Shown: positions 45,101 through 55,974 of the stretch, in pieces
How the letters are laid out: each line of letters opens with the position of its first letter
How positions within the stretch are numbered: the first letter of the stretch is position 1
DNA from: Lepidodermella squamata
Taxonomy: Eukaryota > Gastrotricha
Length of the DNA: 64,000 nucleotides
Direction of reading: 5' to 3'
Assembly (NCBI GenBank): GCA_047495785.1
Contig: JBLDXI010000016.1
Span: forward strand, 868,001-932,000
Translations under genes and position numbers: made by a program
Notes under the pieces: generated by a model
Databases searched by the model: none
What the model saw: the letters and a program-made list of their open reading frames with translations, nothing else
Told to the model about the DNA's origin: nothing

Positions 45101-48100
45101 ACATGGCCATCTCGAGGTAGCAAAAATGTTGTACAAGGAAACCAAAGTTCATCAGCCTAAAAATGGCCACGCTACCCTGATACCCCTAATCAGTGCGGCT
45201 TTGAGTGGAAAATCGGATTTGGTGAAATTTGTGTTGGAGCAGAAGGAATTTGAAATCAACGCCGTGGATGATCATCGAAGGACTGCCCTCATGGCGGCTG
45301 TTTGGAGTCGAAATCCGACAGTTGTTCAACTTATTATCGAAGCTGGTGCGGATTTAAACGCAATTGATGAATTCGGGAAAACTGCCTTAAGGTATTGTAA
45401 TACTTATTCAATCTGGAAAAATACATTTTTTTCTTTTATTACAGCCGAGCAGTTTACGATTCCAATACAGAAATCGTGAAGATTTTACTAGATCGCGGCG
45501 CCGATGTAAATTCGCGCGATAAAAATGGCCGATCGCCTCTAATGTTAGCAGCCAGTGGTGATAACGTGGAAATTCTACGATTAATGCTGCTTCAGAGCAG
45601 CGCTGTTTCGGGCCTGAAAGCTGTTGATAAGCATGGAAGAAGTGCCTTGCAAATCGCTGCTTGGAATGACCAGCTTCCAGCTGTTGAAATGCTTCTCCTG
45701 GCGTGCCCTGCGACTCTCAATTTCAAGGATAATAATGGCGTATCAGCGCTGTAAGTTGAAAATTTTCAATTTATTTTGATTAATTTTTTAATTTTAATTT
45801 TAATTTTTTCGGTAACTAACGACTTGATTATGATTAATTGTTAGTTAATTTTTTAATTGTGATTTTTTATTTATTTTTGCATTTCTTTCTCTAGAATTGC
45901 CGCAACTGAGAAAGGCAACGTTCCTATTATTCGATTGCTGATAGAAAAAGGTGCCGTAGTCGATGCTCAGGATGAAAACGGGCGAACAGGTTTAATGAGA
46001 GCGGCCGAAAACGGCCATCTCGAAACTTGCCAAGTCTTGATACAACTCGGAGCGAATGTCAATAAAACCGACCACTGCGGTCTGACCGCTTTACATCTTG
46101 CTGCCGAGGCTGGGCAGAGCCATGTTGCCAAGGCGCTTCTTGAAAATTACGGCGCTGACCCGGGTTTAGTTGACGAGTGTAACTCGACAATTCTTAAAAC
46201 TGCGTGCGAAAATGGGTTCATCGACATTGCGAAGCTGTTGCTCGCTAGGTCCAAACAGTCACTGATTTCCGTTGCGGATAACTACGGCCGAAATGCGTTG
46301 ATGATGAGTTCTCATCGAGGTATAGCTCGATTTTTTATCTTTTCTCCGAATTCTGATTTTTTTTAAATTGAAATATAGGTGATGTGTTAATGTCAAAGTT
46401 GTTGCTTTCGACGGGTCTCCTAGACATTAATGCGACGACTAATGACGGCCTCACTGCGTTGATGATGGCTGTCAAGAATAACCATATCGCCGCGGTTCAA
46501 TTATTGGTTGAATTTGGTGCGGATATCGAAATGAAGTATCGAAAAACTGGGGCTAGCGCATTAAGTAATTCGATTACACCCATGACCCAAATTGGCCCAA
46601 CATTATTTTTTCAATTTTACAGTTCTGACTGCTTGTTTCGGACACACGATGATTGCTCAGTTTTTGCTGAATAGCGGAGCGAACGTTAATTCGCGGGATA
46701 ATCGTAAGCTATCTTTCAATGGCCATCATTTTTTTAATTGAATTATTTATTAAGGAGGATTCACATCTCTCATGATAGCGGCAAAAAATGGTTGCTCTAA
46801 TCTTGTCAAAATTTTGCTGCAATTTAAGGCCAATCCGATGCTATTCGATGATAGCCACAGGTAAAAGGCTACCGGACCTGAATTTATTCGGAAGGCAACA
46901 AATTTATTATAATATTTTGCATAATCAAGGACTGCCTTGATGCGCGCAGCTTCGAATGGCCACATCTCAGTCATCCAGATGCTTCTGAAATCTTCAGCTA
47001 AAACAGACATCGAATGTCTGATCGACCAAACTGATCAGCGTGGGAAAACTGCTCTCGTTAAAGCTGCTGAAAATGGCCATGTCGCTTCAGGTGAGTCTAT
47101 TTATTGGCTACAAATTCACAACTAATTTTGTGATTTTTTTTCAATTTTCGCAGTGAAAATTTTGCTCTTGTTTGGCGCACGCGACGGCGTATCTTCGGCA
47201 ATCCTATCAGCTGCTTCTAATGGCCATGTCGAAGTGTTAGAGCTGCTCTTCAACTGCGGCCTCGACGCTGATATAATGCCGCAAACATCAATCGACGCGT
47301 TATTCGAAGCGATTCGCAGTGATCAACAACAAGTTGTCGAGTATTTAGTGAAAAAACGCGCAATTGACCCGAATTCGAGAGACAGCGAGGGCAATATTGC
47401 GCTAATAATGGCCGTCGAAGATGGCAACATCGAAATGACCCGGATTCTTGTAGAAAATAGAGCCGATGTGAATTTGAGTGGAAATCATGGATACACCCCA
47501 CTTATCATCGCCGCAAGAGAGGGCCACATTGAAATCGCTAGGTAATTAATTAAAATTAAAATTAAAATTAAAATTAAAATTAAAATTAAAATTAAAATTA
47601 AAATTAAAATTAAAATTAAAATTAAAATTAAAATTAAAATTAAAATTAAAATTAAAATTAAAATTAAAATTAAAATTAAAATGGGATTTTCAGGCTTTTG
47701 ATTCGGAACGGCGCCTCCCTGCACCAGACCGACGAGTTGAAAAATTCGGCTTTAATCGTGGCTGCTAAAAATAGACGCGCGAAAATTGCGAGATTATTAA
47801 TTGACGCTGGGGTGGAGATGAATCATCAAAATGTCTACAAAGAAACAGCTCTTATTGCCGCTGCTCGAAATGAAGACATGGCCCTAGTCCGCCTTTTACT
47901 CGAAAGAGGTGCCAACGTCGACCAGACAGACCAGCATGGCTACAACGCCCTGCTTATCAGCGTGTGGAAGGCGAATAGTTTGATGGCGAAGCTGTTACTC
48001 GATGCCGGTGCTGATATCGAAGCAAAAGATGCCGATGGTTACAACGGACTGATGTTGGCGGTTAAAAATCACGACACCGCAACAGCGCGGATTTTAATCG

Positions 48101-48321
48101 ATCGTGGCATTGATATAAATGCGACGAATACGCATGGTTACACTGCGTTGATGGTGGCGGTTTTGCGGGGTGATTTAGAGGCGGCTGAGCTGTTGCTTCA
48201 AGCTGGAGCGAACCCGGCGATTAGCGATGCGAATGGCCAATGCCCTGCTCAGGTAGCGTCGCGGAAATGCGGCGAAGAGTGGCGTGTGATTTTCAATAAC
48301 TGTAAGCATCACCTTGTCTAA
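42176..48321 (+). CDS. STAND-type NTPase with ~26 ankyrin repeats (NLR/TANC-like)
   Basis: Fourteen exons (42176-42519, 42571-42681, 42818-43107, 43163-43952, 44009-44206, 44456-45391, 45445-45750, 45895-46319, 46379-46564, 46623-46703, 46755-46860, 46930-47090, 47154-47541, 47694-48321) keep phase throughout and give 1649 aa. Residues 1-245 are helical and unassigned. A P-loop-like VLWLVGDAGLGTTSL lies at about 250 and a Walker-B-like SILIVVDS at about 365, followed by a helical NLR-type arm. From about 745 to the end, ankyrin repeats are near-continuous (for example NGRTGLMRAAENGHLETCQVLIQLGANV, cited as NGRTGLMRAAENGH and CQVLIQLGANV). The Walker A lysine is replaced by Thr, so nucleotide hydrolysis is doubtful. 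It is likely a cytosolic scaffold or sensor. Exon 3 is the least certain part. AATAAA lies at 48387-48392. Confidence 0.85.
47548..47681. repeat. (TTAAAA)n hexamer microsatellite in intron
   Basis: About 22 nearly perfect tandem copies of a 6-bp TTAAAA unit fill the intron between exons 13 and 14 of the STAND-ankyrin gene. The intron is 152 nt long, while its neighbours are 50-70 nt. The splice sites at both ends are intact. Confidence 0.95.
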
Positions 48322-48624
48322 ATCGTGTAATCGTTGTTGTAAAATACCGGTTACTTTGTTAAATTGAATCACTGGATCAGATATTGAATAAATTGTTTTG
48401 TTGCGTTTGCCTTCATTTTTACATGGTGATCTAGATGTAAGAACTCATAGTGAACGAACGTGTCACCGAATACTTATTATCTGAAAAGCCCGGACTCATG
48501 AGCGGTATAGGTCAAATAAAATAAGCGTGACCGAAAAAGAAAAAAACGCCACCTTAAAAATAATATTGCTTATCTTTATTCTTATTCAAGCAAAATCGCG
48601 CATAGCTCTGCAGCATGCGCCGCA

Positions 48625-49327
48625 TTAAAACGGAGTGTTGTTGTCACGAGTGGCGATGTAGGCTGCAATTTCAGGCGACTCGTTGATAGCCTTGGCCAGA
48701 GCAGTTAGTCCTGGAAATTTCTCCCATATTTTCTGGGCATCAACAATTTTGTCCCGCGGTGCAGCGTCGTAAATTTGTGCCAAAAAAGCGTCAGCATAAG
48801 TGTACTAAAATACACAAAAACTCGATAATTTTCAGTTAAAGGAATGAAAAAAAGAGTTGATTTACCCCGTCACCACCGGCAAGGTTTCTACCGCCGTTCT
48901 CTTTGACGCGACGTTCCAAGAAGCCGAGAATGCGAGGAATTAATTCGTCGGTAAGCTGCGTTAACAACTTGGCTTTCTTCTCCGCATCGCTTTCACCATA
49001 AACTTTCCCGAAGAAGTCCAAAAGTTCGCGTAGGCTTTCGAAGGCTTCGTCAGCTCTAGCTGTCTCTTCGGGCGATTTTCCAGCCATACCGGTTACTCGG
49101 CCAACATAGCGGGCAATGGCCCCGCTTTGAACAATGTGAAACGTTTTGCCGTCCTTAGTGACCTCGAGGGCAGGAACTTGGCCCAATGGCATTGTAGCCT
49201 TAATCGTCTTGGTCCATTCCTCGCCGTTGAAACGATGGTCAGTGTAAGGAGTCTTGCTTAGCACGAACATGTAACGAATGACTTCAGCTCGACCGCGGCC
49301 GTTGAAGTAATGTAAAGTGTAGGACAT
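48625..49327 (-). CDS. Sigma-class glutathione S-transferase
   Basis: Exons 49327-48866 and 48804-48625 encode 213 aa, about the normal size. The N-terminal thioredoxin-like domain has the catalytic Tyr in [13 protein letters not shown], the cis-Pro VPALEV and the glutathione-binding QSGAIARYVGR. The C-terminal helical domain ends with FPGLTALAKAINESPEIAAYIATR. This is the sigma/prostaglandin-D-synthase-type GST, a cytosolic enzyme conjugating or isomerising with glutathione. The ATG at 49327 gives the standard start; the longer frame upstream begins at non-ATG codons. Introns: one of 61 nt. TTTATT at 48575-48580 is its polyA signal. A decayed copy with the same promoter lies at 21955-22515. 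Confidence 0.95.
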
Positions 49328-50581
49328 TATCAGCACTTTCTCGAATAGATCTGGTGATCAATTTACTTTGTGGGTAATACTCTGCATATAAACACCGTAA
49401 ATTAGTTAGCTGTAGTGAAAAAGGCGTCGCTCGGCCCGATAACTTGGTTAGTTGGTCATTAAAAGCAAATTATAGGGAGACAATTTTAACGAAGACTGTT
49501 ACTTCATGAGATATGTGCGCACCTATTTCTGAGAAAGCTTATTTTTGAATATTTCGACGCAGAAATAAAATTATATAGATGATCGCCACGTGGTGATTGC
49601 GAAGCAGATCGAGTCACGTGAATATTCATGGTCGCGTGGTTTGGCGAATCGCCATAAGCACTCAACCATCTCAGCTCATCCTCCAAGCTAAGTATGTTGG
49701 TACATCACTCTGACTTCTGGAGTGTGCCAGGACACAAAATTACAGAATTACAATAATTTAGAATGACACCAGTCTTTTTATAGCCACACGGCAGGGCTCT
49801 TTTTGTCATTTAAGTAATACGATTAGCATTGTGGACCGAATTTGTTCCTCCTGTACTTGACACAGCCGCCTTTTACCGAGGCTGACGAAAATCGCACAAG
49901 AGAGTAGAAAATTCACAGGCCCAGGAGGGCAACATGTTTTACTTTAAAGCGGATCGTTTGTTTTTCATTTCTATGAAGACCCAAATCACTGAATTATCTG
50001 AATGAACCAAGCTGAAATTGATAATTTTAAAACCAAATACAAAATTTGGGGAAAACGTTTTTCATCCGACCAATGTCTTATTTCATCCGACAACTAAAAA
50101 TGTGACTAAAACCAGCTGACTTGCTTTTTCATATTTTAAAAAATTACAACAAAAAAGTGATAACTCGGATCGCCATGAATCTTTCACCATAAAATTCCGC
50201 CGGTTCAGGGGCCAAAATAGGGTGCATAAAAGGGGTATGCCCCTGCGGAAAATCGAACTTGGGGAAAATCGAGAAAATCGATATTTTCATGTTGGATGAT
50301 TTTAGTCGCATTTGGTTGTCGGATGAAATAAGACATTGGTCGGATGAAAAAAGTCACACCCAAAAAGTCACCCCAATCTCAAGGCCGGAGTTCCCTGAGT
50401 CTTCTCAAATTCACCGACAGATCATCATTATTGCAAATTTATTCATATGGTGCAGTTACGATTTGTTACATTTTGCAAAATCAATCAAAGTGTTTATGTC
50501 GGATATATAACTTACAAGTCTTGCTTTTCTAAGACTTACAACAGTTCATAACAGTAGTAATTAACTTGGAACGCTTGGTCT
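49328..50581. other. Gene-free region with GST promoter and a MITE
   Basis: The first ~480 nt are the GST upstream region, shared with the pseudogene at 22.0-22.5 kb (for example CGCCACGTGGTGATTGCGA and AGTCTTTTTATAGCCACACG). The conserved CACGTG-containing block and the TTTTTATAGCC segment may be promoter elements. A TIR element follows at 50059-50350. No gene is seen. Confidence 0.5.
50059..50350. mobile_element. MITE with ~60-bp terminal inverted repeats
   Basis: The left end TTTTCATCCGACCAATGTC, followed by TTATTTCATCCGACAAC, is mirrored at the right end (50314-50350) with one or two mismatches. The inverted similarity continues inward to GTGACTAAAA against TTTTAGTCGC. Each arm itself contains TTTCATCCGAC twice. 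There is no coding capacity. Confidence 0.75.
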
Positions 50582-53071
50582 CTAATTGGGAGCATCAGTT
50601 CCAACGGCGATGCTGACGCTACTACTAAGACTGACATCCTTAACCAGACCAATCTTAGACAAACCCATCATTATCGTGCGCCGTTGGAAAAGCACGATCA
50701 GCCCGAAATTACTCGCAAGCGCGTAAGTTGTCATTATCGCGATTAGCCCAACCGGGGACATTTCAAAAACAGCCAACGCAAATGCGCACAGCAGAGCAAT
50801 CGACGCGAGGAAATACAGCGTCAGGGCAATGTTTTTCACCTCCTGATGGCTCAACTCCTCGATAAGAGCTTCGCCGAAATTAACGTGATGAGCATTTGAT
50901 TCACGCTGATTAGCCGCAATGGATAGCCTCGCGACAGAATTGCGTGTGTTATTGGAACTTTTCCGATTCACATTTCGCGAGACGGCGGCGGAATTAGGCG
51001 GACGTCCTCGCTTTTTGAAGGATCCGATAGCTGCGATGACAGACGCAAATAGCAGCAAGCCCTGAAGAGAAACTAGAACGATTGCAGATTTCGGATGGGC
51101 ATCTCCACTGTCGAAGGAACAAATGTACGAATATTCATTGAGTATCGTATCGGAAATTTCGTTGTACGAACTTTTCGTGACAACAATAGATTTCGGCATA
51201 AATTCTGCGAGGTACCATCCTTCAAGTAGACAGGAGTCGACAAACATAAGACTCGAAAAGATTGAATAATGAAGCTTTTCATTCCGATCCTCAGGTCGGT
51301 GCCTGAACCCCCAGAGTTTGAGGAATAAAGCTCCGATCATCGCAGAAAATCCCATAAGAAACAACGGCGGAACACCAATGCAAAAAGTTGAAAGTTTCTC
51401 CTGATCCGAGCTGTCTAAGGGGAATAGAAAAACTGATACCGAAATAGCTGTCGCCCCAAGGGTTGCCAAAAGGTTGAACCAATTGAACGTAGGCGAGGAA
51501 TGCCATGTCAAAAACCCAACCACCCAGTTGAAAAAGACAAAAACTGCCGTAGCGATAATCATGCCCAATACGATGTCTGGTCCTACATGTCTCCTGATGT
51601 CAACTTCCAATGGCTCGGTTAGAGGGGGCCTGCCATCAGGGGTGGCCCATTGCAACGGATTGAGTCGCGTGAAAAATTTGTTGATGTCACTGTTGTAGCG
51701 ATCAAGCTCCCTTGAAACTAGAACAGGCTTTCGAGAGCCCTTCGCAACTTGGAGTGCAACGATTGGAGGGTTTAGACCTTCATCTGTACCGTTGACAAAC
51801 GCATCTCGGCCAAAAACTCCGGAAGTATCAAGTTGTTTCGTGTTCCTCCGAATCAACTCTGTAAGTTCTTCTTTCCGACTCGGATCAGCAATCAGGTCTT
51901 TCAAAGTTTCATTTTGTCGATTCAGCTCTAACTCGGCGTTGTGGAGGATTCGAGCGCCCAGAATGACGTCTTGGAAACAAAAGATTCTCCAAGCATAGGC
52001 ACCCATTCGGCTCGCGAAGTCTGGAACTCGTTTCATCATCAAATCATTGAATTGGCGTAGCGTGAATCCGATCGTGTTCAATGAGTCCATTGGTACGGAA
52101 GTTGCTTGGAAATCAGGCCCGATGTACAGCGAACTTTCCGCAAATTCTTGCAACATCTTACGAGTGCAATTCGGTGGTAGGACCGCCGTATTAGCGACAT
52201 CGATCCAGGAGTTGAACATCCATATGATATGAGGCCCATACAACCCCTGACGGTGAGCTTCGCAAGCCATAGCCGGGCAGAGGTTGACGTAGCAATTGGC
52301 GTAGATGACCCTTACATCGGCAGCTTTCAGCCGGCGCAGCGATTCTGCCGGGTTATCGAAATAGAACTCCTCCGCCGCGATCTTCTTCCCAGCGGCTAGT
52401 TCTGCCTTAGCGAAGTAGATGAAGTCGTCATACGTTGTTTGCACGGCATCAGCGAGGTAACCGATACGGTTCCATCCGACTAGATTCATGATTTTCGCGC
52501 GGAATTTCTCAACCTCGAGGAAGGACGGGGCGAAACGGTAGAAATTTGCGAATCTTTTTCGATTGGTGAACTGAGGTTCCGTGCACCCAACTACAACATT
52601 TATGAACCCATAACTCTGCGGCATTCTTGAGGCAGTTGTGCATGTCGGTGAACAGATACCTCCCAGATAAATCGGAGGGACATACGCTTCACTCGCGAAG
52701 GTTTCGTTCACCGGCAACGATGCAACTCCGAACGTCTTCGAGCTCGGGACGACAGGTTTCAGGTTTTCGTACATGTTTATCGTGGTTTTCAGAGCAGCAA
52801 CTGCTAGGCACTGGTCGTCGGCCATATCAATTTGAATTTTGTAATTCGGAAGGATATCAGGGTTTGCGTTGATAGCGTCCAGAGCGATTGTTGAAGCTTC
52901 CGTGCACATGTTGCCCATCGGGTTAACCGGCCCACCTAGCGGAGCATTCATCGGAATCTTAAGGGTGTATTGCTTATCGGCTATTGTTCCTTTCAAGATC
53001 CCGAGCATCATCACCAGCAACACTTTTCGGCTTAACCAACCCTGGAAAATCTTTGTTTTCAAGCTGCTCAT
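50582..53071 (-). CDS. GABA-B-like class C GPCR, array member 1
   Basis: Single exon, 829 aa. A signal peptide (about 1-31) is followed by a Venus-flytrap ligand-binding domain (about 35-470). It shows the class C pattern GGICSPTCTTASRMPQSYGFI, then FYRFAPSFLEVEKFRA and WNRIGYLADA, which parallels the GABA-B lobe 1 series. Seven membrane segments follow (about 510-790), for example MIIATAVFVFFNWVVGF, LSTFCIGVPPLFLMGFSAM, and TM7 IAIMTTYALASNFGLIVLF. There is no Cys-rich domain between the flytrap and the membrane, as in GABA-B receptors and unlike mGluRs. The i1/i2 loops are short and the tail is brief without coiled coil. The ligand is unknown. It is the most diverged member of a four-gene tandem array. 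Confidence 0.9.
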   Translation of the reverse strand: MSSLKTKIFQGWLSRKVLLVMMLGILKGTIADKQYTLKIPMNAPLGGPVNPMGNMCTEASTIALDAINANPDILPNYKIQIDMADDQCLAVAALKTTINMYENLKPVVPSSKTFGVASLPVNETFASEAYVPPIYLGGICSPTCTTASRMPQSYGFINVVVGCTEPQFTNRKRFANFYRFAPSFLEVEKFRAKIMNLVGWNRIGYLADAVQTTYDDFIYFAKAELAAGKKIAAEEFYFDNPAESLRRLKAADVRVIYANCYVNLCPAMACEAHRQGLYGPHIIWMFNSWIDVANTAVLPPNCTRKMLQEFAESSLYIGPDFQATSVPMDSLNTIGFTLRQFNDLMMKRVPDFASRMGAYAWRIFCFQDVILGARILHNAELELNRQNETLKDLIADPSRKEELTELIRRNTKQLDTSGVFGRDAFVNGTDEGLNPPIVALQVAKGSRKPVLVSRELDRYNSDINKFFTRLNPLQWATPDGRPPLTEPLEVDIRRHVGPDIVLGMIIATAVFVFFNWVVGFLTWHSSPTFNWFNLLATLGATAISVSVFLFPLDSSDQEKLSTFCIGVPPLFLMGFSAMIGALFLKLWGFRHRPEDRNEKLHYSIFSSLMFVDSCLLEGWYLAEFMPKSIVVTKSSYNEISDTILNEYSYICSFDSGDAHPKSAIVLVSLQGLLLFASVIAAIGSFKKRGRPPNSAAVSRNVNRKSSNNTRNSVARLSIAANQRESNAHHVNFGEALIEELSHQEVKNIALTLYFLASIALLCAFALAVFEMSPVGLIAIMTTYALASNFGLIVLFQRRTIMMGLSKIGLVKDVSLSSSVSIAVGTDAPN

Positions 53072-53084
53072 GGCTTTAAATTGA

Positions 53085-53658
53085 TAAAATTATAAAGTTA
53101 TGGTCTGGGATTTCAGCAATGTTTCAGTAAATTTAGAAGCCAGCACTCCGATAATGAAAAGCCATAGGAAAATTCGCTGAAAATGTAGCTTTCAATTTTT
53201 GCAAAGTGATATATTTTGGGCTAATTGATCTGAGGAAAAATACCTTGCAGGGTTGTCCCAGACAGCATTAAAAAGTGATTACAGCGAAGCACGGCTGCTG
53301 AATGTAATACGATACTGGCATCGCCTTTCGGATAGAGCATTGACGACAATTCATCAAGTAAATGCGCACTAGGTAAATCAAGTGATTCACAGTACATTTC
53401 TGCTATCAGCCTTTAGTCAACTTTCTAATGGGCTCGAGAGTCCCCTATCGAACGTAAACATTTTACGAATTGACAAAACGGTAATTAAAGAACTTAGGTG
53501 AAAATTTCTTGGACACACTGTATTAACAGATAAAACGGTTCACGGAAAGAAACAGTATTTAGCCTTCGCTCTCGATCATTTCACCGTTTCCGAAAATCTT
53601 GCATCTAATTTCTAGCCGTTGTTGCCTCTACATACAAAACATCGGTTCTGGCCCGGTG
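53085..53658. other. Intergenic, class C array
   Basis: No gene or clear repeat is seen in these 574 bp. Confidence 0.4.
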
Positions 53659-55974
53659 TCAACATCTCCGATTCGAATTGCCTCTCAACTTGACGCAAGT
53701 TGCGATTGATTCATACAAAAACATCAACATAACTATCAAATTAGTCGCGATTACGTATACAGACGTAACAATAAACAATGCCGAATCACTTGATTGGAAA
53801 CCGGAAAATGCAAAAGACGAGATGAGAACAATAGATACCAGGCCATATACGGTCAACGCATTTCCTTTAGCCAACGCTTGTTCCATGCGATGACTTAGTG
53901 TGGTTTCAGCAATATACGAGAGATTTGATCTGTTTGTCAACCTGCTTGCAGCGGACCTCGGCCGGTCCTTTGTTCGAAAAGATGCGACTGCAAGAATAAC
54001 AGCTGATAGAATCAGACCAGCCTGTAGACACATCAGAGCGATCGCGGAATAGGAAATGTGTGATGTGAAAGAGCATCGATGGACCACCTCGGTGATGTTA
54101 GTGTCATATGCCTCATCGTCCCAAATTGTTCTGATGGCTGTAGCAGTTGGTTTGAATTCGCCGAGGTACCAAGCTTCGATTAGACAAGCATCTGCCATGA
54201 GAATCATGATAAGGAAGCAATAGCCGTAATTCCTATGCTTATTTCCGCCATCAAACTTGATGAGGCAAAGCTTGATAATTAAAGATCCGATTACGATTGA
54301 AAATCCAAACGTCATCAGAGGACCAAGAGCTGTACAGAAAATCGTCAAATTTGACTGGATTGAGTCGTCCCGAGGGTAAGTGAAAACAGAAATCGAACAG
54401 AGGGTCGAGCCGATACAAATCATCGTATTGAGAGTTGCGGACTTATCGATTTTCCGTAACCTCACGATTAATCGAATGGTCCAAACTGCGACTAAGCTAA
54501 TAGCAGTTGAAGTTATCATTGCTGTAAACACCTTGGAGCTCGATTTTTTCAATCGTATGATTTCGACGGGCTCTGTTCTTGGTGGTTTGCCGTCAAAAGT
54601 GGCCCATTTTAGCGGTGATAAAATCTGGAAATACTTTTCTATATTTTCCTCACTTCGATTTCTAGTGATCAGAGCAGTAGATCGGGCTCCTTTCACTTGT
54701 TGCGCAATGACAAGAGGTGGACCAATGGACTCGAACTGTCTATCGACGAATCCAACATCATACAGAAGGCCAGTAGCTTTAATGTTCTCCGTGTTGACTC
54801 GAATCAACTCACGAAGCTCCGAACTTCGGCTTGAATTTGTGATCAAATCTTTGAGTGTTTCATTCTGATTATTCAGTTGAATCTCAACTTTGTGTAGAAC
54901 TGAGGCCGCAATAATGACATCCTCGGCGCATATAAGTCTCCAAGCGTAAGCGTTGTGACGTTCAAATTCAGGAATTTTAGTCCTCATATGATTTAGGAAT
55001 TCGCCTCGAGTTATTCCTATCTCAGTTCGAATATCGTCTGGTCGAGATTCCCCGCTCACATCTTGACCAATATATAGCGAGAACTCAGCAAATTCGAGAA
55101 GTATTTTTCTCGAGCAGCCAGCTGATACAGGAAGATTGGTGAAATCAATCCAGGTGTTGAACATCCAAACATACTTAGGGCCAGAAAGGCCGATTCGGTG
55201 AGCTTCGCAAGCAACTGCCGGGCAGTTATTAAAATAGCAGTTTCCCCAGATTACTCGGACATCGGCTGATTTCAGCCTGGCTAAGGACTCAGTTGGGCTA
55301 TCTACAAAGAACTCCTCAGCTGCAACTTTCTTCCCAGCAGCGAGAGTAGCCCTCATGAAAAAAACAGCATCTTCAGGTGTCGTTTGAACGGCATCAGCTA
55401 AGTATCCGATTTTATTCCAGCCCATGTAGGTCAACAGTTTTGCTCTGAATTTTTCAACCTCAATAAAAGATGGCGCGAAGCGATAGAAATTCGGGTATAG
55501 CTTTCGATTTGTGTAGCGTGGCTCATTGCACCCGATCAGAATATTGATGAAACCGTATTGCTGGGGCAGGCGAGCTGAGACTGAACAAGTAGGGGAGCAA
55601 ATTCCTCCGATGTATATGGGAGGAACATAAGCCACGCTCGATTCAGTGAAATTCTCTGGTACGATCAATGTGCCCAGTACCTGTGAAGCTGGTAGAACTG
55701 GTTTGATATTTTCGTAGATCTGCAGAGACATTTTGGCAGCGGCGGCGGCTGAACACTGATCGTCGCCCAAATCGATTTGAATTTTGTAATTTGGCAGGAA
55801 ATTCGGATTTGAGTTGATTGCTTCGAGAACGAATTTGAGGGCTTCGGTACACATTGGGCCCATAGGGTTGACTCGACCTCCCAATGGCATCGTCATAGGG
55901 ACTTTCAAGACAAAACGCTTTTCGCCAGCTGTGATAGTTGTCAAGACAAGTAGGATAGCTAAGGAAACGTGCAT
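53659..55974 (-). CDS. GABA-B-like class C GPCR, array member 2
   Basis: Single exon, 771 aa, starting MHVSLAILLVLTTITAGE (signal peptide). The flytrap domain begins with FVLKVPMTMPLGGRVNPMG and includes DDQCSAAAAAKMSLQIYEN, GGICSPTCSVSARLPQQYG and MGWNKIGYLADAVQTTPED. Seven membrane segments follow, with TM3-TM4 containing MADACLIEAWYLGEFKPT. The same segment occurs in the next two members. The flytrap passes directly into TM1 as in GABA-B receptors. It shares far more sequence with members 3 and 4 than with member 1, which indicates recent tandem duplication. It is presumably a plasma-membrane receptor. Confidence 0.9.
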   Translation of the reverse strand: MHVSLAILLVLTTITAGEKRFVLKVPMTMPLGGRVNPMGPMCTEALKFVLEAINSNPNFLPNYKIQIDLGDDQCSAAAAAKMSLQIYENIKPVLPASQVLGTLIVPENFTESSVAYVPPIYIGGICSPTCSVSARLPQQYGFINILIGCNEPRYTNRKLYPNFYRFAPSFIEVEKFRAKLLTYMGWNKIGYLADAVQTTPEDAVFFMRATLAAGKKVAAEEFFVDSPTESLARLKSADVRVIWGNCYFNNCPAVACEAHRIGLSGPKYVWMFNTWIDFTNLPVSAGCSRKILLEFAEFSLYIGQDVSGESRPDDIRTEIGITRGEFLNHMRTKIPEFERHNAYAWRLICAEDVIIAASVLHKVEIQLNNQNETLKDLITNSSRSSELRELIRVNTENIKATGLLYDVGFVDRQFESIGPPLVIAQQVKGARSTALITRNRSEENIEKYFQILSPLKWATFDGKPPRTEPVEIIRLKKSSSKVFTAMITSTAISLVAVWTIRLIVRLRKIDKSATLNTMICIGSTLCSISVFTYPRDDSIQSNLTIFCTALGPLMTFGFSIVIGSLIIKLCLIKFDGGNKHRNYGYCFLIMILMADACLIEAWYLGEFKPTATAIRTIWDDEAYDTNITEVVHRCSFTSHISYSAIALMCLQAGLILSAVILAVASFRTKDRPRSAASRLTNRSNLSYIAETTLSHRMEQALAKGNALTVYGLVSIVLISSFAFSGFQSSDSALFIVTSVYVIATNLIVMLMFLYESIATCVKLRGNSNRRC

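Noticed and set aside
47485-47724. Minus-strand open frame coding Leu-Ile repeats
   Set aside because: It is only the translation of the (TTAAAA)n microsatellite inside an intron.
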